Origin: Metopolophium dirhodum
Taxonomy: Eukaryota; Arthropoda; Insecta; Hemiptera; Aphididae
Assembly (NCBI RefSeq): GCF_019925205.1
Contig: NC_083560.1
Span: 71,623,266 to 71,687,265, forward strand
DNA: 64,000 nucleotides
Direction: 5' to 3'
The notes beneath the pieces were generated by a model. It was given only the letters and a program-made list of their open reading frames with translations. It had not been told where the DNA came from and made no database searches. Of this stretch, positions 39,113-51,680 are shown piece after piece (positions within the stretch are counted from its first letter, which is position 1; each line of letters starts with the position of its first letter). Both the position numbers and the translations under genes were made by a program.

Positions 39113-39480
39113 GAGAAGGAGAGTCAGTGACGTGGACTTTGTGTGTGTGTGTGTGTATTATGATATAGAGATAACAGAGAGAGAGAGAGAGATAAAGAGA
39201 GAGAAAGAGTCAACGACGTGGACTTTGCGAGTGTGGTGTATGGAAGAGAGCACGTGATAGAGAAAGAGAGAAGGAAAGAGAGAGCGTGAGAGGGATAGAG
39301 TGAGACAGTTCCAGGTGGACGCCATTACCTCAAACCCCACTTTATTTTGCATGGTTAACACACATCCGGTCGAAATCGCCGTGTGCGACCGACCATAATG
39401 TTGTGAGAGATCATCGTCCGGGAAAGTGGTCCGTGGCGGGTCAGGGCGGTTATATATATATATATATATACATTTATAAG
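39113..39480. repeat. Low-complexity cluster with a local duplication
   Basis: In order: (GT)8 at 39141-39156, a GA-rich purine tract (39176-39300, partly pure GA) and (TA)10 at 39451-39470. The phrase GACGTGGACTTTG preceded by AGAGTCA occurs twice, near 39121 and 39207, so the segment includes an imperfect tandem duplication of about 85 bp. The frames reported over this region (39158-39606) are by-products. Confidence 0.75.
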
Positions 39481-40213
39481 TCGAAGCATTACACAATGGT
39501 TGGAAAGGGTGCTGCGAGGGTTGGTGGTATAGGTGGAACTGGCCGCGCTAACGTTTAGTGTACCGTTACTGAATCTTGATTTAAATAAACAATTTCGCAT
39601 ACGCACATATTATAATAATAGGTGTACATATGTATGCGTACATGTTGTGTATATTTATATATATATGAATATGGAGTGCAAGTGCGTGAACACACACACA
39701 CACACATACATACTCCCACATGCGCACTCACACGAGCACGCACAAGCGAATGTTTTACCGTGACTTGTAAATTGAAATTCGTACGCAGATAAATACGGCA
39801 TGGGTTATTATTGTGTTATAATAACATTCGAACCACGTCTCTTGGCGGCGGTTCGGAATATTCACGGAAAACCGTATTCTCTGGCTTTGGTGGCAGTAGG
39901 TAATAATAATAATAGTAATAATAATAATAATAATAATATATATATATGTATATTATATTATTATAACTGACGTTATATTATGCCGAATTCGAACGCTTAT
40001 ATAACGATCGGTTTTGCACATTTCACAATGCGCACGAAATAACGAACGATAACACAGCTACCCACCGCGATATTATTATAATAATATGATGTGGGTATTA
40101 CAATAATAATAAATTATGGACGATGAAATTCGCGATCAATCCGTCAGCGACGACGACGGCGTCGGACGACTACGACATCGTATATTATAATACTGCACCG
40201 GGGTTGAGGAATA
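39481..40213. other. Non-coding DNA with microsatellites
   Basis: (CA)n lies at 39690-39706 and (TAA)n at 39901-39938, followed by a short TA run. The frames at 39533-39763 and 39555-39743 run through these repeats and are not genes. Confidence 0.55.
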
Positions 40214-40607
40214 TTATATGTTAATATGTAACAATATTACACAGGTACATGATATATGTATTGGTATCCCCTTGCGGTCAAATGATTCCGCGGTATGCGC
40301 GTTGCACATCAGGTACTTATTTAACAGAATATTAATATTGCACAATCGGTACAGTGATTCGAAATTCCGAACCCCGGTTAGTGGGCGAGACGGCGGGGCC
40401 GTGGGGTCGATCGGCTGGACGAGAGTCGGCCTCACACGTGCGTTACATAATATTTCGATCTCTGCGGCGGAGTGGACCTCATTATTGCGAAACCACTGCC
40501 ACCGCTCTCGAACACATCCGCCCGCACACGTTAATCTGGAATTGATGAGCTGTGTGTGCGAGATCAGCTTTTCAGCGCGTAGACATATGACGAGAGCTTT
40601 CAAATAA
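40214..40607. other. Paired 129-codon frames on both strands
   Basis: A plus-strand frame (40218-40607) and a minus-strand frame (40214-40603) are both open for 129 codons. Their third codon positions coincide, and that position is G/C-rich in the middle of the segment, which removes stops on both strands. This is the pattern left by a codon-biased exon on one strand, but it also arises by chance in GC-rich DNA. Neither translation has a recognisable domain, signal peptide or good splice site. The plus product is Ser/Arg/His-rich; the minus product is Cys/Arg-rich. Confidence 0.2.
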
Positions 40608-42378
40608 TTATATATACTATAGGTATAATTGTGTTTACGCTAGGTGTTCGTGATGCATTTTAACGAGTAATAATGTTTTTATAATAATTGTATGACCTGT
40701 CGCTGTTATTTTACGACGAGAAATCGTTTGCGGGTTCGTCATATCCGTTGTACCTATCGACGTTTGGCCGCGTACTCGACTTATGCAATCGACCGCGGAG
40801 ACGAGTAACGACGACTAATGAGTAAATTAATATAATACCTACTATTTAGATTATATAGGTAGTATTATAATATACTACTAGAGCACAATCATTAGTACAG
40901 TAATTATAGTAGCATTTATCTTACCACTACAACTACAACTATACTATTGTACTTTGCAATATTATAATAATTACATTACTATATTATTATATATACCTAA
41001 TTATTATAATTATTATTAGGTATACACTTCGTTTCTCTAACAATAATAATACGTCATATTATACCGGTTACAATACGTTGAAAGCGCAGCTCTTTTTCTT
41101 TAACAAAAAAAAAGGTGTAACACGAACGATGTCCAAATTAAGGTATGACATGTTTGTACGGAACTCGGTTTTACGTAAAACTAATGATTTTAGGCGGCGT
41201 TTGGCGCGAACACTAGAGTATACGCCGTTCTTTATTATTATATACATTTTGTAATTATTATATATAATAAAAAATGAAGGAAAACAACTTAATGTTAACC
41301 ATCTAGCACGGACCACGGTGCACACTAATGGATTGAAAAACGTACGGGGGCAACATTTGGGGGTTGGGGACTGTGGCAGGGGTTGGTTCCGGACGAGTGC
41401 GCTGCGAGGGGTGGAGGGAACTGCGATGTAATTATCGTTGCATAGCAAGCACGTGCCACGCCGACCAAACACTTCGAAACATCGCAACGAGTAACAGACA
41501 CGTATTAATATAATTCGAGCCTTGAAAATTAAGAGCGACGAGCCGTCCGCCGTTCATTTCTGCGATGGGAGAAAATTGGTCGTAACTTTTAAAAATTAAT
41601 CCCGTGGAATTTTATGATCAGTCCCGAAGGTGCGTGGTGACGCAGTTACTTGTACGAAATTATATTTATATGGATACATATTATAATATTATATAATATA
41701 GGCGCAGACGATAATAATATAGTACAATCATTATGTGTTCTTGTATTATAATAATATAATCTCTTTATCCGTAATATAGTATAATCTTTATACGACGGTT
41801 CTCGTAAGATCCCTGTGCGAATTTAGTTGTCTGTCGTCAGATTTTGTTGTTCAGTATATTCAGCAGCAGCATTATCACAACTTATACAGGATTCATAATA
41901 AACGGATGGATTTGAAACAGGTGTTACTCATCGGTGGATGGGGGTTGAAGGATGGGCCCGTAACCGTTGTGTTGGTAGACTAATATATAGTTTCAGTTAA
42001 ATAATAATATCATAATGACATAATGGTCCAATAAGTCGGCCAACAGTCATGTCGTGGCAATTGACAGCTATAGTGTTTGCACGAGTGTTCCAAAACTTCA
42101 GAAAATGTTACTTACCGAACATTTGTAAGAACACTTACCGAGTGTATCCGTGGAGATAGCAACCATACCGGCCATGTTGCAGTTGCACTCTATACATCAA
42201 CTGCATTTGTTACGAAATCTTGTAAATACAACAACAATATTTTTCATTCGATAATTTTTTTGAGTTTTTTCATGACACACCCTGTAGACTCAGTGTAGAG
42301 GTGTATAATATTATAATCTAGCTTAATGTATAAACAGCAAATGATAATGTTGAACAGGTTCAATATTTTTTTTCCCAG
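40608..42378. other. Non-coding DNA
   Basis: A GC-rich patch at 41320-41480 carries a minus-strand frame (41068-41487) that reads through T/C-rich sequence and is unsupported. A CACACCCTGTAGAC end-like sequence near 42271 recalls transposon termini but has no partner. Confidence 0.45.
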
Positions 42379-42481
42379 CGCGATATTATACGCGAACGAA
42401 GTTGATACGACCTCCGCAGAAATTACAAAGTTATATATTAATATTAGTTTTCCCAGAAAACAACATTTTGTTCACTTTTGA
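42379..42481 (+). CDS. Candidate terminal exon, unidentified
   Basis: The tract ATATTTTTTTTCCCAG ends at 42378 and is a strong acceptor. After one completing base the frame reads AILYANEVDTTSAEITKLYI, then NISFPRKQHFVHF and TGA, which is natural in composition. A second frame is also open here (RYYTRTKLIRPPQKL and beyond), so the reading is ambiguous. An AATAAA follows near 42587. No partner exon is identified. Confidence 0.2.
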
Positions 42482-44455
42482 CGTCCAACCATGGTGCCCA
42501 AAACAGCATCTCACGCTGCCACCGCTGTATATATTGTAATATTATTATAAAATGCCGAAAGTACAAACGTTATCCCTACAGCAGATAATAAACCAAAAGT
42601 GAGTTTAAATAATATCGGCAAAGTAAACATTTTTCATCTACTCGTTTTACGTTTTGAATATACCGGCAAATCCTGCCGTAACCCACCGCCGAATCCTCTT
42701 CAGCCAGCTTTATACGTCATTATTATTATTATAATAAACGTTATATTATGATTATACTGTTATGACTATAAATATTACACTGTAATTCTTTGTTGTTTTC
42801 TTTGCCGAATACTGTTCGAACGTTTCGATATTAAAACGAACAAACATTTTCGACTGCGCCATCGGCGGCGGCGCTGTCACGTTTTTATTAAACAACTCGT
42901 ACCGTTTTGTTCACCTGCGTGCCATTTATTATATTTTGTTCGTTTTAATTCCCGTCAAATCGGTGCTGCCTTCACGCCGGTGCGCGTGTAGTAGTAATAA
43001 TAATAATAATAATAATAATTGTAGTCTATAATGCACACAGGCCGACCATTGTGCATTTATGTGTGCAGTGTGTTATGAAAAATGGAAAAAAATTCATTCT
43101 ATTATATTATTAATAACAATATAATAATATTTCGTACGAATATTATGCGCATAACGTGTACCTACGCGTGGAAGGGCCACGTATAACGAAATAATAATAC
43201 GACAATGTACATCGCGCGTACCGGTCGATCTCGGCGTTCGGTACAATAAATATTATAATATAAAAACATAATAATAATATAATTCGGCGAAAACCCAGTA
43301 ACAAAAATATTATGCAACGAATACGGGCATCGCAGCTTGTTCAACTACGGCTAGAGTCTAGTGTACACAGCAGTAAATAATAATAATATTATAATATATA
43401 ACCGAATAAAAACGTCCATACACGATATAATATTATACAGTAATAAAATATTCACGTTTTGAAGTCGCAGTATTATAGTAGTACAACTACAGCCATAATA
43501 TGACACGCGCGTTTGGAAAAATATAAATAAAGTGAAGTTGACAATATTTTCCGGGCTGACGGCCGCTGATTCAATAATACAGATAATACGAATAATAATA
43601 AGTAATGACATACACGGACGAGCGAAGAGCAGTAAATATGCGTGTATTATATTATATTATATTATATGCGTATACGTATTATTTTCAGGGAAAGCGCGAG
43701 AAATGGCTGCGAAACTCTCTAGCGGGAATAAGATAATATTATGTTTTATGATTCGCTATCCGATTGTCAGTTTTATATTATTACGTGCACGTGTGAAATT
43801 CCGCACTTAAACTCACGCCGACCTCCGACCCTACTACAACGGAGAATAATAATAATATGATATTATTTTATCCCGTGACCCATAACACCGCGGTAGTCGT
43901 ACACCCCAAAACGCGACCAACAACAATATTGTACGTCAAATATTGTTATCATTATTAATAATATATCATCATATAGCAAAGGACGATATACCTACGTTTT
44001 GAGCGTATATTTTGAACTGAACGTGGCAGAGTTGAATTTCCGCGATTGTGTCGATCAAATTTTCTTTTTCCCGTTTCCGGGATAATTAAACGCTATACAA
44101 ACATTTTGGCGATATCGTGTCACATATTAAACATTACAATATTATTGATGATTTGGTCGTCCATCAGCGAACGACAACCATCCATGATACCGACAGCGTG
44201 CAACAACAATATCATAGATATTATTGTTATTATATTATTTAGGTAGGAGGTACATTGATTACCTATATGTTTTTAATGTTGACGATCGCTACTTTCACTT
44301 TTATCATCAGCAAAAATCTCCACCCATATGCGATAAATGATGACCTGTCCATCCAACACTGTATACCGTTTACACGGAAGAAGCCATTGTATACAAAAAC
44401 CACTCATCGAATTTCACCTTTTGTATTATTAAATTATTAAAATTATGTAAACGTG
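42482..44455. other. Non-coding DNA with (TAA)n
   Basis: A (TAA)n tract lies at 42991-43019. An acceptor-like TTATTTTCAG at 43689 precedes a frame reading KAREMAAKLSSGNK but lacks a donor. Other frames between 43162 and 44440 are AT-rich and overlap on both strands. Confidence 0.45.
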
Positions 44456-44461
44456 ACCTAC

Positions 44462-44531
44462 CGGCTACCACACAGATGACAAAGAAGGAGTTGATCCAGT
44501 GACGTATACAATACAAATTATAAGCCACTAA
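44462..44531 (-). CDS. Internal exon of a membrane protein gene (unknown family)
   Basis: The acceptor is excellent: a run of eleven T, then AATGCATTGCAG. The donor is GTAGGT. Between them 70 nt read LVAYNLYCIRHW, INSFFVICVVA plus one base, a hydrophobic segment with mostly C-ending codons in its second half. The exon starts in phase 0 and ends with one base (G), exactly the phase needed by the last exon at 11142-11224, with which it would form an Asp codon. If the donor is not used, the frame stays open for about 30 more codons to a TAA, so it could instead be an alternative last exon. The phrase LVAY occurs at the start of this exon and at the end of the other, which could mean two related genes rather than one. 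Confidence 0.5.
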
Positions 44532-44756
44532 CTGCAATGCATTAAAAAAAAAAACTTATTTTAACTTAATAAATATTCTATTGGATTGAAGTTAGGTACG
44601 TTGAAGAAGTGGAATATAAAATCAATAGAAAGACGTTTGTTAGTACAATATTATGCTATATTAAAAACAGTTTACCTAAAAGGTACCCTGCAAGCTCTTC
44701 AAACAATACAGTGTAAAGGTACAATTTAAAATTAAATGACTTGAACGTTCTAAAAG

Positions 44757-45041
44757 CTGGGACTTGGACCCTAATGATTTCGATGGTTCCGGTTCCAGTT
44801 TGGTTCCCAGAAAAACTAAAATGTCAGTTTCGGTTCCAATTCAGTTCTTAAAAAATAAAATATTTGGTTCCTGTTTTGGTTTTATACTTATGTATAAAAA
44901 ATTGTAAAGTAAAAGTATCAGTTACGGTGAGGTTCTGGTTTTAAATTAATTTAATTAAGGGTTTCGGTGAGGTTTCGGTTCCCAATACTCAAAGGGTTCT
45001 GGTTCCAAAACTGGTTCTTTTTGGTAAGGTTCCAGTCCATG
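44757..45041. mobile_element. hAT MITE, copy 2 (inverted relative to copy 1)
   Basis: This copy aligns over its whole length to the reverse complement of 36326-36652, sharing AGAAAAACTAAAATGT, TGTTTTGGTTTTATACTTA, TAAATTAATTTAA and CCAAAACTGGTT. Its ends (CTGGGACTTGG and GGTTCCAGTCCATG) are diverged. It is flanked by a perfect 8-bp duplication, TCTAAAAG. It is shorter than copy 1 (285 against 327 bp). Confidence 0.88.
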
Positions 45042-48000
45042 TCTAAAAGTTCAGTCAGTTTAACAAACTGTTCAATGCCTTAATACCGTGCTTTTAAACG
45101 CCTTATGGCTATATCAATTTGGCCATGTCAATCAATAAATTGACAAAATCCTCGAAATTGATTTTAATTTGAGTTTGGGTGGTTATAACCTGTGCAAGTA
45201 TATCGCCACAGTTCAGGATGAGTGATGACGTGCAAACACAACATTTACCTAACTGTCGTAGATACGTCACGGCAGTCTTTATAGGTTCTTTGTTGATTCC
45301 CTACCGATGTACCTCGTTTTGGTAACCTGATTATCGTTATATTATTATGAGAAAGATAGTATACCTAACGCAATAGTTAATTGATGTAGTATTTATTTCT
45401 TCTAACCTCGTCCTTAGAGTTTCAGACGACTACAAAACCTGCCTAAAGCGATAATACCTGTTTTCCCGAATCATCTATAGTGGTATCGTTTAGTCCGAGC
45501 CGTCAATCTTAATCCGGCAGTCTGAAGAGTCAATTTCACTACTAACGAAGATGATATGTGTCTCCGCTCCCTCAATCTATCCTCATTCACGGTCAGTGTA
45601 GATGTTTGACTAGAAACGTAAGAATGATCGAAACCCTATCGACTCAGTAAGGCTTTTAAGACTTAATATAAAGCTTTTATAGAGGTAATATGACCAAAGT
45701 GTTGCAGGAAAGAGTACCTACCGAAGACACATCGAGTATGTAAAAATAGCCAAAATAATGTCGGTATATAATATAATAATTCATATTATACACCTACAAA
45801 TAATATATACATAGTCATTGTAGACGTGTAATCTAACTGTAGACACGAACCGAAAACCACATTAGATCAGGCAGAGGTACGACGTTAAAAACAAAGTTAT
45901 GATGTATAAACACGGCGCTGGTGATGCCGGTGAAGTGTTAAGTTTAGAATAAAGTATTAAAATAATATTATATTGTGCTTCATATCATACATTCACGCGT
46001 ACTGCCCGTCACCCGACATAAAAATATTACTACCCAGAATATTGCTGATTGGATGCCAAATCGCTCTTTTCCGTATTATTTATTTACACATTTTGTCGTC
46101 TCTGTTTCTAATGGATCGTACATAATATTATAATATATACTAAACACACACAATCATAGGATATCCTTTACGCATAATACACGCGGGGCGTCAAGTATGT
46201 AAATTATACATACTATTATACACGTAAGTAGGTAAATAATATTATCCTATAATAATACATAATATAAATTACTATTATAGGTATACCTTTTTCCACGCAC
46301 TATAATATACCATCATACACGAGATTATTGGTTTTTCGTGTCACGTATAATAAATAAGGTACATTATAATATTATAACACATCAAATCGTTTCGACCCAC
46401 CATCTCAATTTGGTATTTTTAAAATTTCCATTTTTTTAAACGTTTTCCAGGGTACCTATACAACAATCAACGGTAACCTGCGATCTCACGAGTCGGTTGT
46501 GTTGCGTATAAAATATTTTATAACAAAATATTATCATAACTCATAATGATATTATCGATGTAGTTTATTTTTTTTTCAACGGGATGATATATGTATAGTC
46601 CGAGACTAAACGGTATGATATGCTTTGTGAGATAAAGACACGCGGATGTCGAGTCGACGTAATAATTGTAATATTTTATTTTCGACATGAAATAATATAT
46701 ATTGTGCGAGAATTGAAATGTTTGACAAGACACGAGATAATGTAAATATAAAGTATACTCGAACGTTGCGACGTCCACATGGTAAGTGGAATGCCGTATT
46801 TTCTCTCCCAAAAACGTTTTACGAAACTTGAATTGTGTGCGTTCCCTAAAGAATTCTCCAACAATATGAATTTACGTTTAAATAATAAAAATCGCAAAAC
46901 GGTTCGGGGAAATGGCGTTGTTCTTGACTGAACACACACATACACAAATACACACTTTCACACATTAACACACAAAGTATACACGGAAGAGTGAAGAGTG
47001 AAAAATGAAAAAATGGTAAAAATTTCGGTTTTCAATAGTCAACAACAGTAGGCAATTAATAAAATGAATAAAAAAAAAAAAAAAACAGTAAAATCCAACC
47101 GAGACTTTTGCGTGGGGTAAAAAAAACAATACAAAACAAAAATCCATGGTTTTATTATTAATATCATATTGTTATGTATACGCATAAACCGAAGAGAACA
47201 AAAGGAGAACACCACCGGGTCAGCAGTAGACCGACTATTATATAGGTGAAGGGTCCGTAGTTGAAGGTCCATGCGTGAGGTGTGAATGACGAATGACAAA
47301 GCCGTGGCCAGTGGCGTTTTGCTCGATAATTGTATAAAAACGAATAATTATTATAACTGACAGAAACTACAACAAGTCAGAAAATCGCAACAAGGTTTCG
47401 CTACCGAGAAAAATCGATTTTTCTTCGGATGTTCTGATTCCATTATTACACATCTACAAGTTGCACTGTTGTGTAAATATTATATTATTATTGTGCGGTG
47501 TCATAATCGTTAGGATATTGAAAATTATGTCTATTTTGAAACAAAATATAATTGTTGTATATTGGTATTTTGAGATTATATAATTCGAGTCGTAGGCCGT
47601 AATGAAAAATATTGGTGGTTGGGAAGCGCGTGATGCATGGTTTAGGTATGTCTATTTTTCGTAGATAATTGATAGTTATAAATAATATAATAATGTCTCT
47701 GCATTTATTCCACTAAAAAAGAGTTTTGCGGTAATGGTGTGAAAAAAAATTTCAGTGTGCGGATGCTTGCAAGTCACACCTCGTAACGGTACATCCCTAA
47801 CCGCCAGAGGCGAGAGGGCGTGCGGTGGCAACAAGTAGGGCCTAGGGGTGGCAAATACTTAAGTCTTCCGTGGCAAGGCGTCAACGCGGTCGTTGTTTAT
47901 TATTTTTCTGCGGCATATTACGTCGCATTGACATGAATAATCCGCTCGGGGGGGGGGGGGGGGGGGACAAAAAAAACCATTTGGTGACACTTTTGAGGTG

Positions 48001-48613
48001 AGTTAGCGGGGCAGAGTGGGGGGAAATGAAACGTACAAATGTGCCGTCGGCTATGGGGAAAAAATAATTTTTATATTTATGACAACGGTGGCGTGACGTC
48101 TGCGGCGTCGAAAGTTTGAATAACGCACTCCTCTGCGGTATCACTCGCTGTTCATCGTGTACCTACAGGGTGCTCCGAAAAAATAAAATATACATTTTTT
48201 CATTATTTGTACCTATCAATATATTGTACACATGCGGAAGCTATCTAGCGCGTACTTGCTATATACACCAGAAGAATAAATGCATGGTATAATATTATCA
48301 TAATTTAATATAATACTATGCATATTTCATAACATTTTAATCGATAAAACTTGGTCTAAGAAAAACACACTGATTTTTGATGGAAAATGTGACCATCCTG
48401 AATGTCAACAGTGTGGCGTCAGTCTATGACAATCGAATTCAGACAGTTGGATGAACGCAGAGAAGAACTTATAATAAGTCCAAAGTATTGCTGAAAGTTT
48501 AGGTCAACATTCGAAGAATGAAAAGAATACCGTTCAGTTCTGCAATAAAATACAGCAAATACTAGAAAGTCTATAAATTCCAATCAATTATTATTAATTA
48601 TTTTTGTTATTGA
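45042..48613. other. Non-coding DNA with one GC-rich patch
   Basis: A minus-strand reading of about 47160-47290 gives WTFNYGPFTYIIVGLLL with good third-position bias but no usable splice sites. An acceptor and donor pair on the plus strand could frame a 22-nt exon at 46451-46472 (TTTTCCAG before, GTAACC after). The GC-rich patch 47750-48130 includes a 19-base G run. Nothing is firm enough for a gene. Confidence 0.4.
47948..47966 (+). repeat. Poly-G tract, 19 bases
   Basis: An uninterrupted run of G, with shorter runs of 14-15 G or C at 8484, 18511 and 58519. The frame at 47881-48144 runs through it as polyproline and is not a gene. Confidence 0.85.
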
Positions 48614-48850
48614 TCTAAGTCCGGTGACTAAGGCCATTAGCTGTTGTAGGGGTTATGAACTGTGGTAGGTAAGGTTGGCACGGTAAGATGTTATTATAGT
48701 AGGTAAGCAAACACGTGTATGTGTGGCAAGGTTTTTACTACTACGAACCCGGGTGGTCACCCATCCTGGAACTATATAGTAGCAGTGTGTGTTATTTACT
48801 CACAGCTGTATTACGCAACTGGTAGCAGCCAACGCGCTACGCCAAGCCAC
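48614..48850 (-). mobile_element. 5S rRNA-derived SINE, copy 1
   Basis: On the minus strand the element opens with a CTTGGCGTAGCGCGTTGGCT block and contains TTCCAGGATGGGTGACCACC at 48753-48772, which matches the 5S rRNA internal control region (box C, ...GGATGGGTGACC...). The tail, ending near a GACTTA motif, is shared with the second copy at 54149-54348. A 5S-like promoter at the head with an unrelated tail is the structure of 5S-derived SINEs. The 5S-like region is too diverged and too short to be a functional 5S gene. Confidence 0.6.
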
Positions 48851-49723
48851 AATATTACCAATTATTAATACCACTAATGATTGCCTATTAAATTTTATTT
48901 CACCTGCACTAATATTATTATGACGTAATACGAAAAACTAATCTTATTGTAAATATTACGTACCTACCATTGTTTTAATTCTGTATCACTTAAATATAGA
49001 TCTACTTATAGGTTAGTATCATATAATATAAGCTCTCCCCCCCCCAGCACTAATACGCCAGCTTAAAGCTTCAGTATTGTCACACAACGATGAAAGGCCA
49101 AAATGTCGTTCGCGCCAACAGCATCAAAAAGCTTTCGCACAAAAAGACTTAAAATTAAAAAAAAAAAAGTCGTACCTATTACGTCATAGTATTATACTAG
49201 TGAACTTTATAACGCTAGTTGTTTTCGGTAGTCTGCGCAAAATACTATGCATGCATTTTTTCCCCTTTGAAGCGTACCCTGAGATCTTATACATTTTAAC
49301 GAGACGAAAATGTTATAAACGGCACTATAGTAATAATAATAATAATAATAATAATACAATAGCTGGTCCTTTTTGATTCCGTTGTTTGCGAGAGGATGAT
49401 GGTTTTGAAGAGCCCGATTTTATTATTATTCATTTCTCTGGTAAACGATCAAAACATCTCGTAGCCATCATTAATATATAATTATTATCACATAAACATC
49501 GCTTCTCGAGATATTTTTGTCCAATGTACCAAAAACATCCTGTTTTTTTTACTAAGATTAAATCATGGACAATAAGGTATCGAAATGTTCCCACTGCAAG
49601 ATATTAATAACAGTACTATTAATACCATTGTTGTACCACCTTCACATTTTCGTAACATTTGTATATAAATTATAATGCTCGCTCCGTCTACCAATAAATT
49701 TTAACTCCTACTTTTTTTTTCAG
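48851..49723. other. Non-coding DNA with (TAA)n
   Basis: A (TAA)n tract lies at 49331-49355 and a 9-base C run at 49037-49045. A minus-strand frame opens after an acceptor-like ATATCTTGCAG near 49597 and runs about 69 codons to a TGA; it has AT-rich third positions and is not called. Confidence 0.45.
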
Positions 49724-49750
49724 AATTTATTCTGTACGCTTTTGTGAAAG
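49724..49750 (+). CDS. Candidate 27-nt microexon
   Basis: CTCCTACTTTTTTTTTCAG ends at 49723 and GTATGA begins at 49751, giving 27 nt between a near-ideal acceptor and a fair donor. Two frames are open across it: FILYAFVK or IYSVRFCE, each with partial codons at the edges. The exon length is a multiple of three, so skipping would keep frame. No neighbouring exon in matching phase is identified, so this remains a splice-signal call. Confidence 0.25.
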
Positions 49751-51289
49751 GTATGAAATATATGTGTCGAGAGAATAAAATGAGTTCTTCTATTAAATAT
49801 GTTTTTAAAACGTTTTGGAAAAAACCATGGAATAAATAATAACACATTAATATCAGAAAGAGGTTACATAATAGATATTACGATTCATGGCTAGGAATTT
49901 GATTCGCATTGTCTTCCTAATCGTATATGTTTCATTTAGGTCACACATGATTGATTGTCAAAATAATATCGAGTGTTACGCACCCGTTGTTTAGAATAGT
50001 ATCCTATTTAACTGTTTTTGACATTTCCTTTTTAGAATATTTAAAAATCATACAATTCTAACATTGTATATAGATTATATTTGTTCTTCTCCATTATGTT
50101 AGTTGGTGAAGCCTGAATTTTGATTTTTAAATTACTTCATACTTTACGAAGTAATGAGAGTTGGCTACTAAAATACTCTATGAATGTTATGCGTAGTTTA
50201 AGATTTTTTTTTTTGTGTATTTATTGTTCTCCTCAACTTGTTTGTATACAAGTTTGGTCTACCGAAACGAAGTCAATATTCTGAAACTGCAAATGAAAAA
50301 CGATCATGTTATATTGGAAAAAAATTATATTATTACAATATTTTTTTCATTAGTTATATTATTGTTTAATTTAAATGATGTAATAAGATTTTTTTTTAAT
50401 CTTTTTTCAAAGTACTTGAAAATTTCCTAAAAAAATGTATTAACATAATTGAATTGAGTATTATAAAAGTAATTATTGCCAAACAAGTGATAAACTGAGA
50501 AAAACTTGGCATTTTACACCGAAATATGCGCCTTTATTATAATATTATAAGTAAGTATACCTAACGGAATAGTATACCTGACGAGTAATTCGCAGGTAAT
50601 CTTCTTTTTTTGTGGCTACTTGTGTTATGCTAAACATAAAATAAAAATAGTCTTTGTGCTAACAAAAAACACCAACACCTTCCAAGATTTTTAAAATTAA
50701 AAGTTTAATTAATCTTAAAAAATAAAATACGCTTTTAAATTAAATTAATTAATTGTGTAAACTAATATAGATGTCATATTTTATGTCGTATTAAAATATT
50801 TTTCATAATTTATATAATTATATGTTTTTACGATGGTGTATATTTTGAGTGGTCATTATTCTTATAAGCTTCTTGATGTCTATATAGTAGTTGAAAATAT
50901 ATATATATATAAAAGCGGATCTTAGTAACTCTATATAAGGTTATCATGGTTTTAATTAAGACGATAAGTAGATTTTACAATTTGGGTCGACGAATGAAGA
51001 GATTCACAAGGGGATGCGTTGTTCCGAAAATATAATATAATGTATTTTGCGCACAAGTATTGGTTAGTTGTCTCATGTTTAAGGAAATCAAAACGTCAAT
51101 CTGTATAGGTATAACAGCATCACGATATGATGCATATGGTTTTACAATGGTGTGTTTTTTATTATTTTTATTCGTTTCTTTATTTTTGTATTTGAAAACA
51201 ATTTTTACAGTAGATATATGCTTCGAGGGTGATTATCGGCAGAATATTAGATCTATTTTGCACTTTTAGGGGAGAAAAGAAAAATTCGC
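49751..51289. other. AT-rich non-coding DNA
   Basis: The frames at 50215-50430 and 51060-51269 are AT-rich, hydrophobic by composition and unsupported. Confidence 0.5.
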
Positions 51290-51680
51290 CGTACCTACTT
51301 TCTATACGGAAAAACCAAAAAACTATGGAAAAAGTTATATTTGTACGGATCGTCAAATTATTTAGAAAAATATTGGTTTTGTTATTCTGTTGTAGTTAAA
51401 AAACGAAAAACCGTAGTCCGTAGAACGTAAATACTTCAAATCATCTTTATATATTTACATTACCATTATTAGTAAAGACAATAGACATGGAATTATTTTC
51501 AAAATATTTTTGCACAGCTTGAGCTATTTATAGACTTGAATAATTTTAGTTTTTACCTAAGAATTTTAATGAAATTATTTAAGCTCTGCCAAAAACCCTA
51601 ACGATTTAATACAAGGTTCTCTTATAAGTTGAATTTTCTGATGATCGTTTAAAGTTCAAATCTAACACATTGGATATAGA
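51290..51680 (+). repeat. Dispersed aphid repeat, copy 2 (diverged)
   Basis: Blocks in the same order as at 670-1290 can be matched: a GTAGTTAAAAAACGAAAAACC region, GAGCTATTTATAGACTTGAA, TTTAATACAAGGTTCTC and TTTAAAGTTCAAATCTAACA. Divergence is high, so borders are approximate. Confidence 0.5.

Noticed and set aside
47160..47300. Minus-strand reading WTFNYGPFTYIIVGLLL as a membrane exon
   Set aside because: Third positions look good, but the nearest acceptor has no pyrimidine tract and the only donor in frame is poor.
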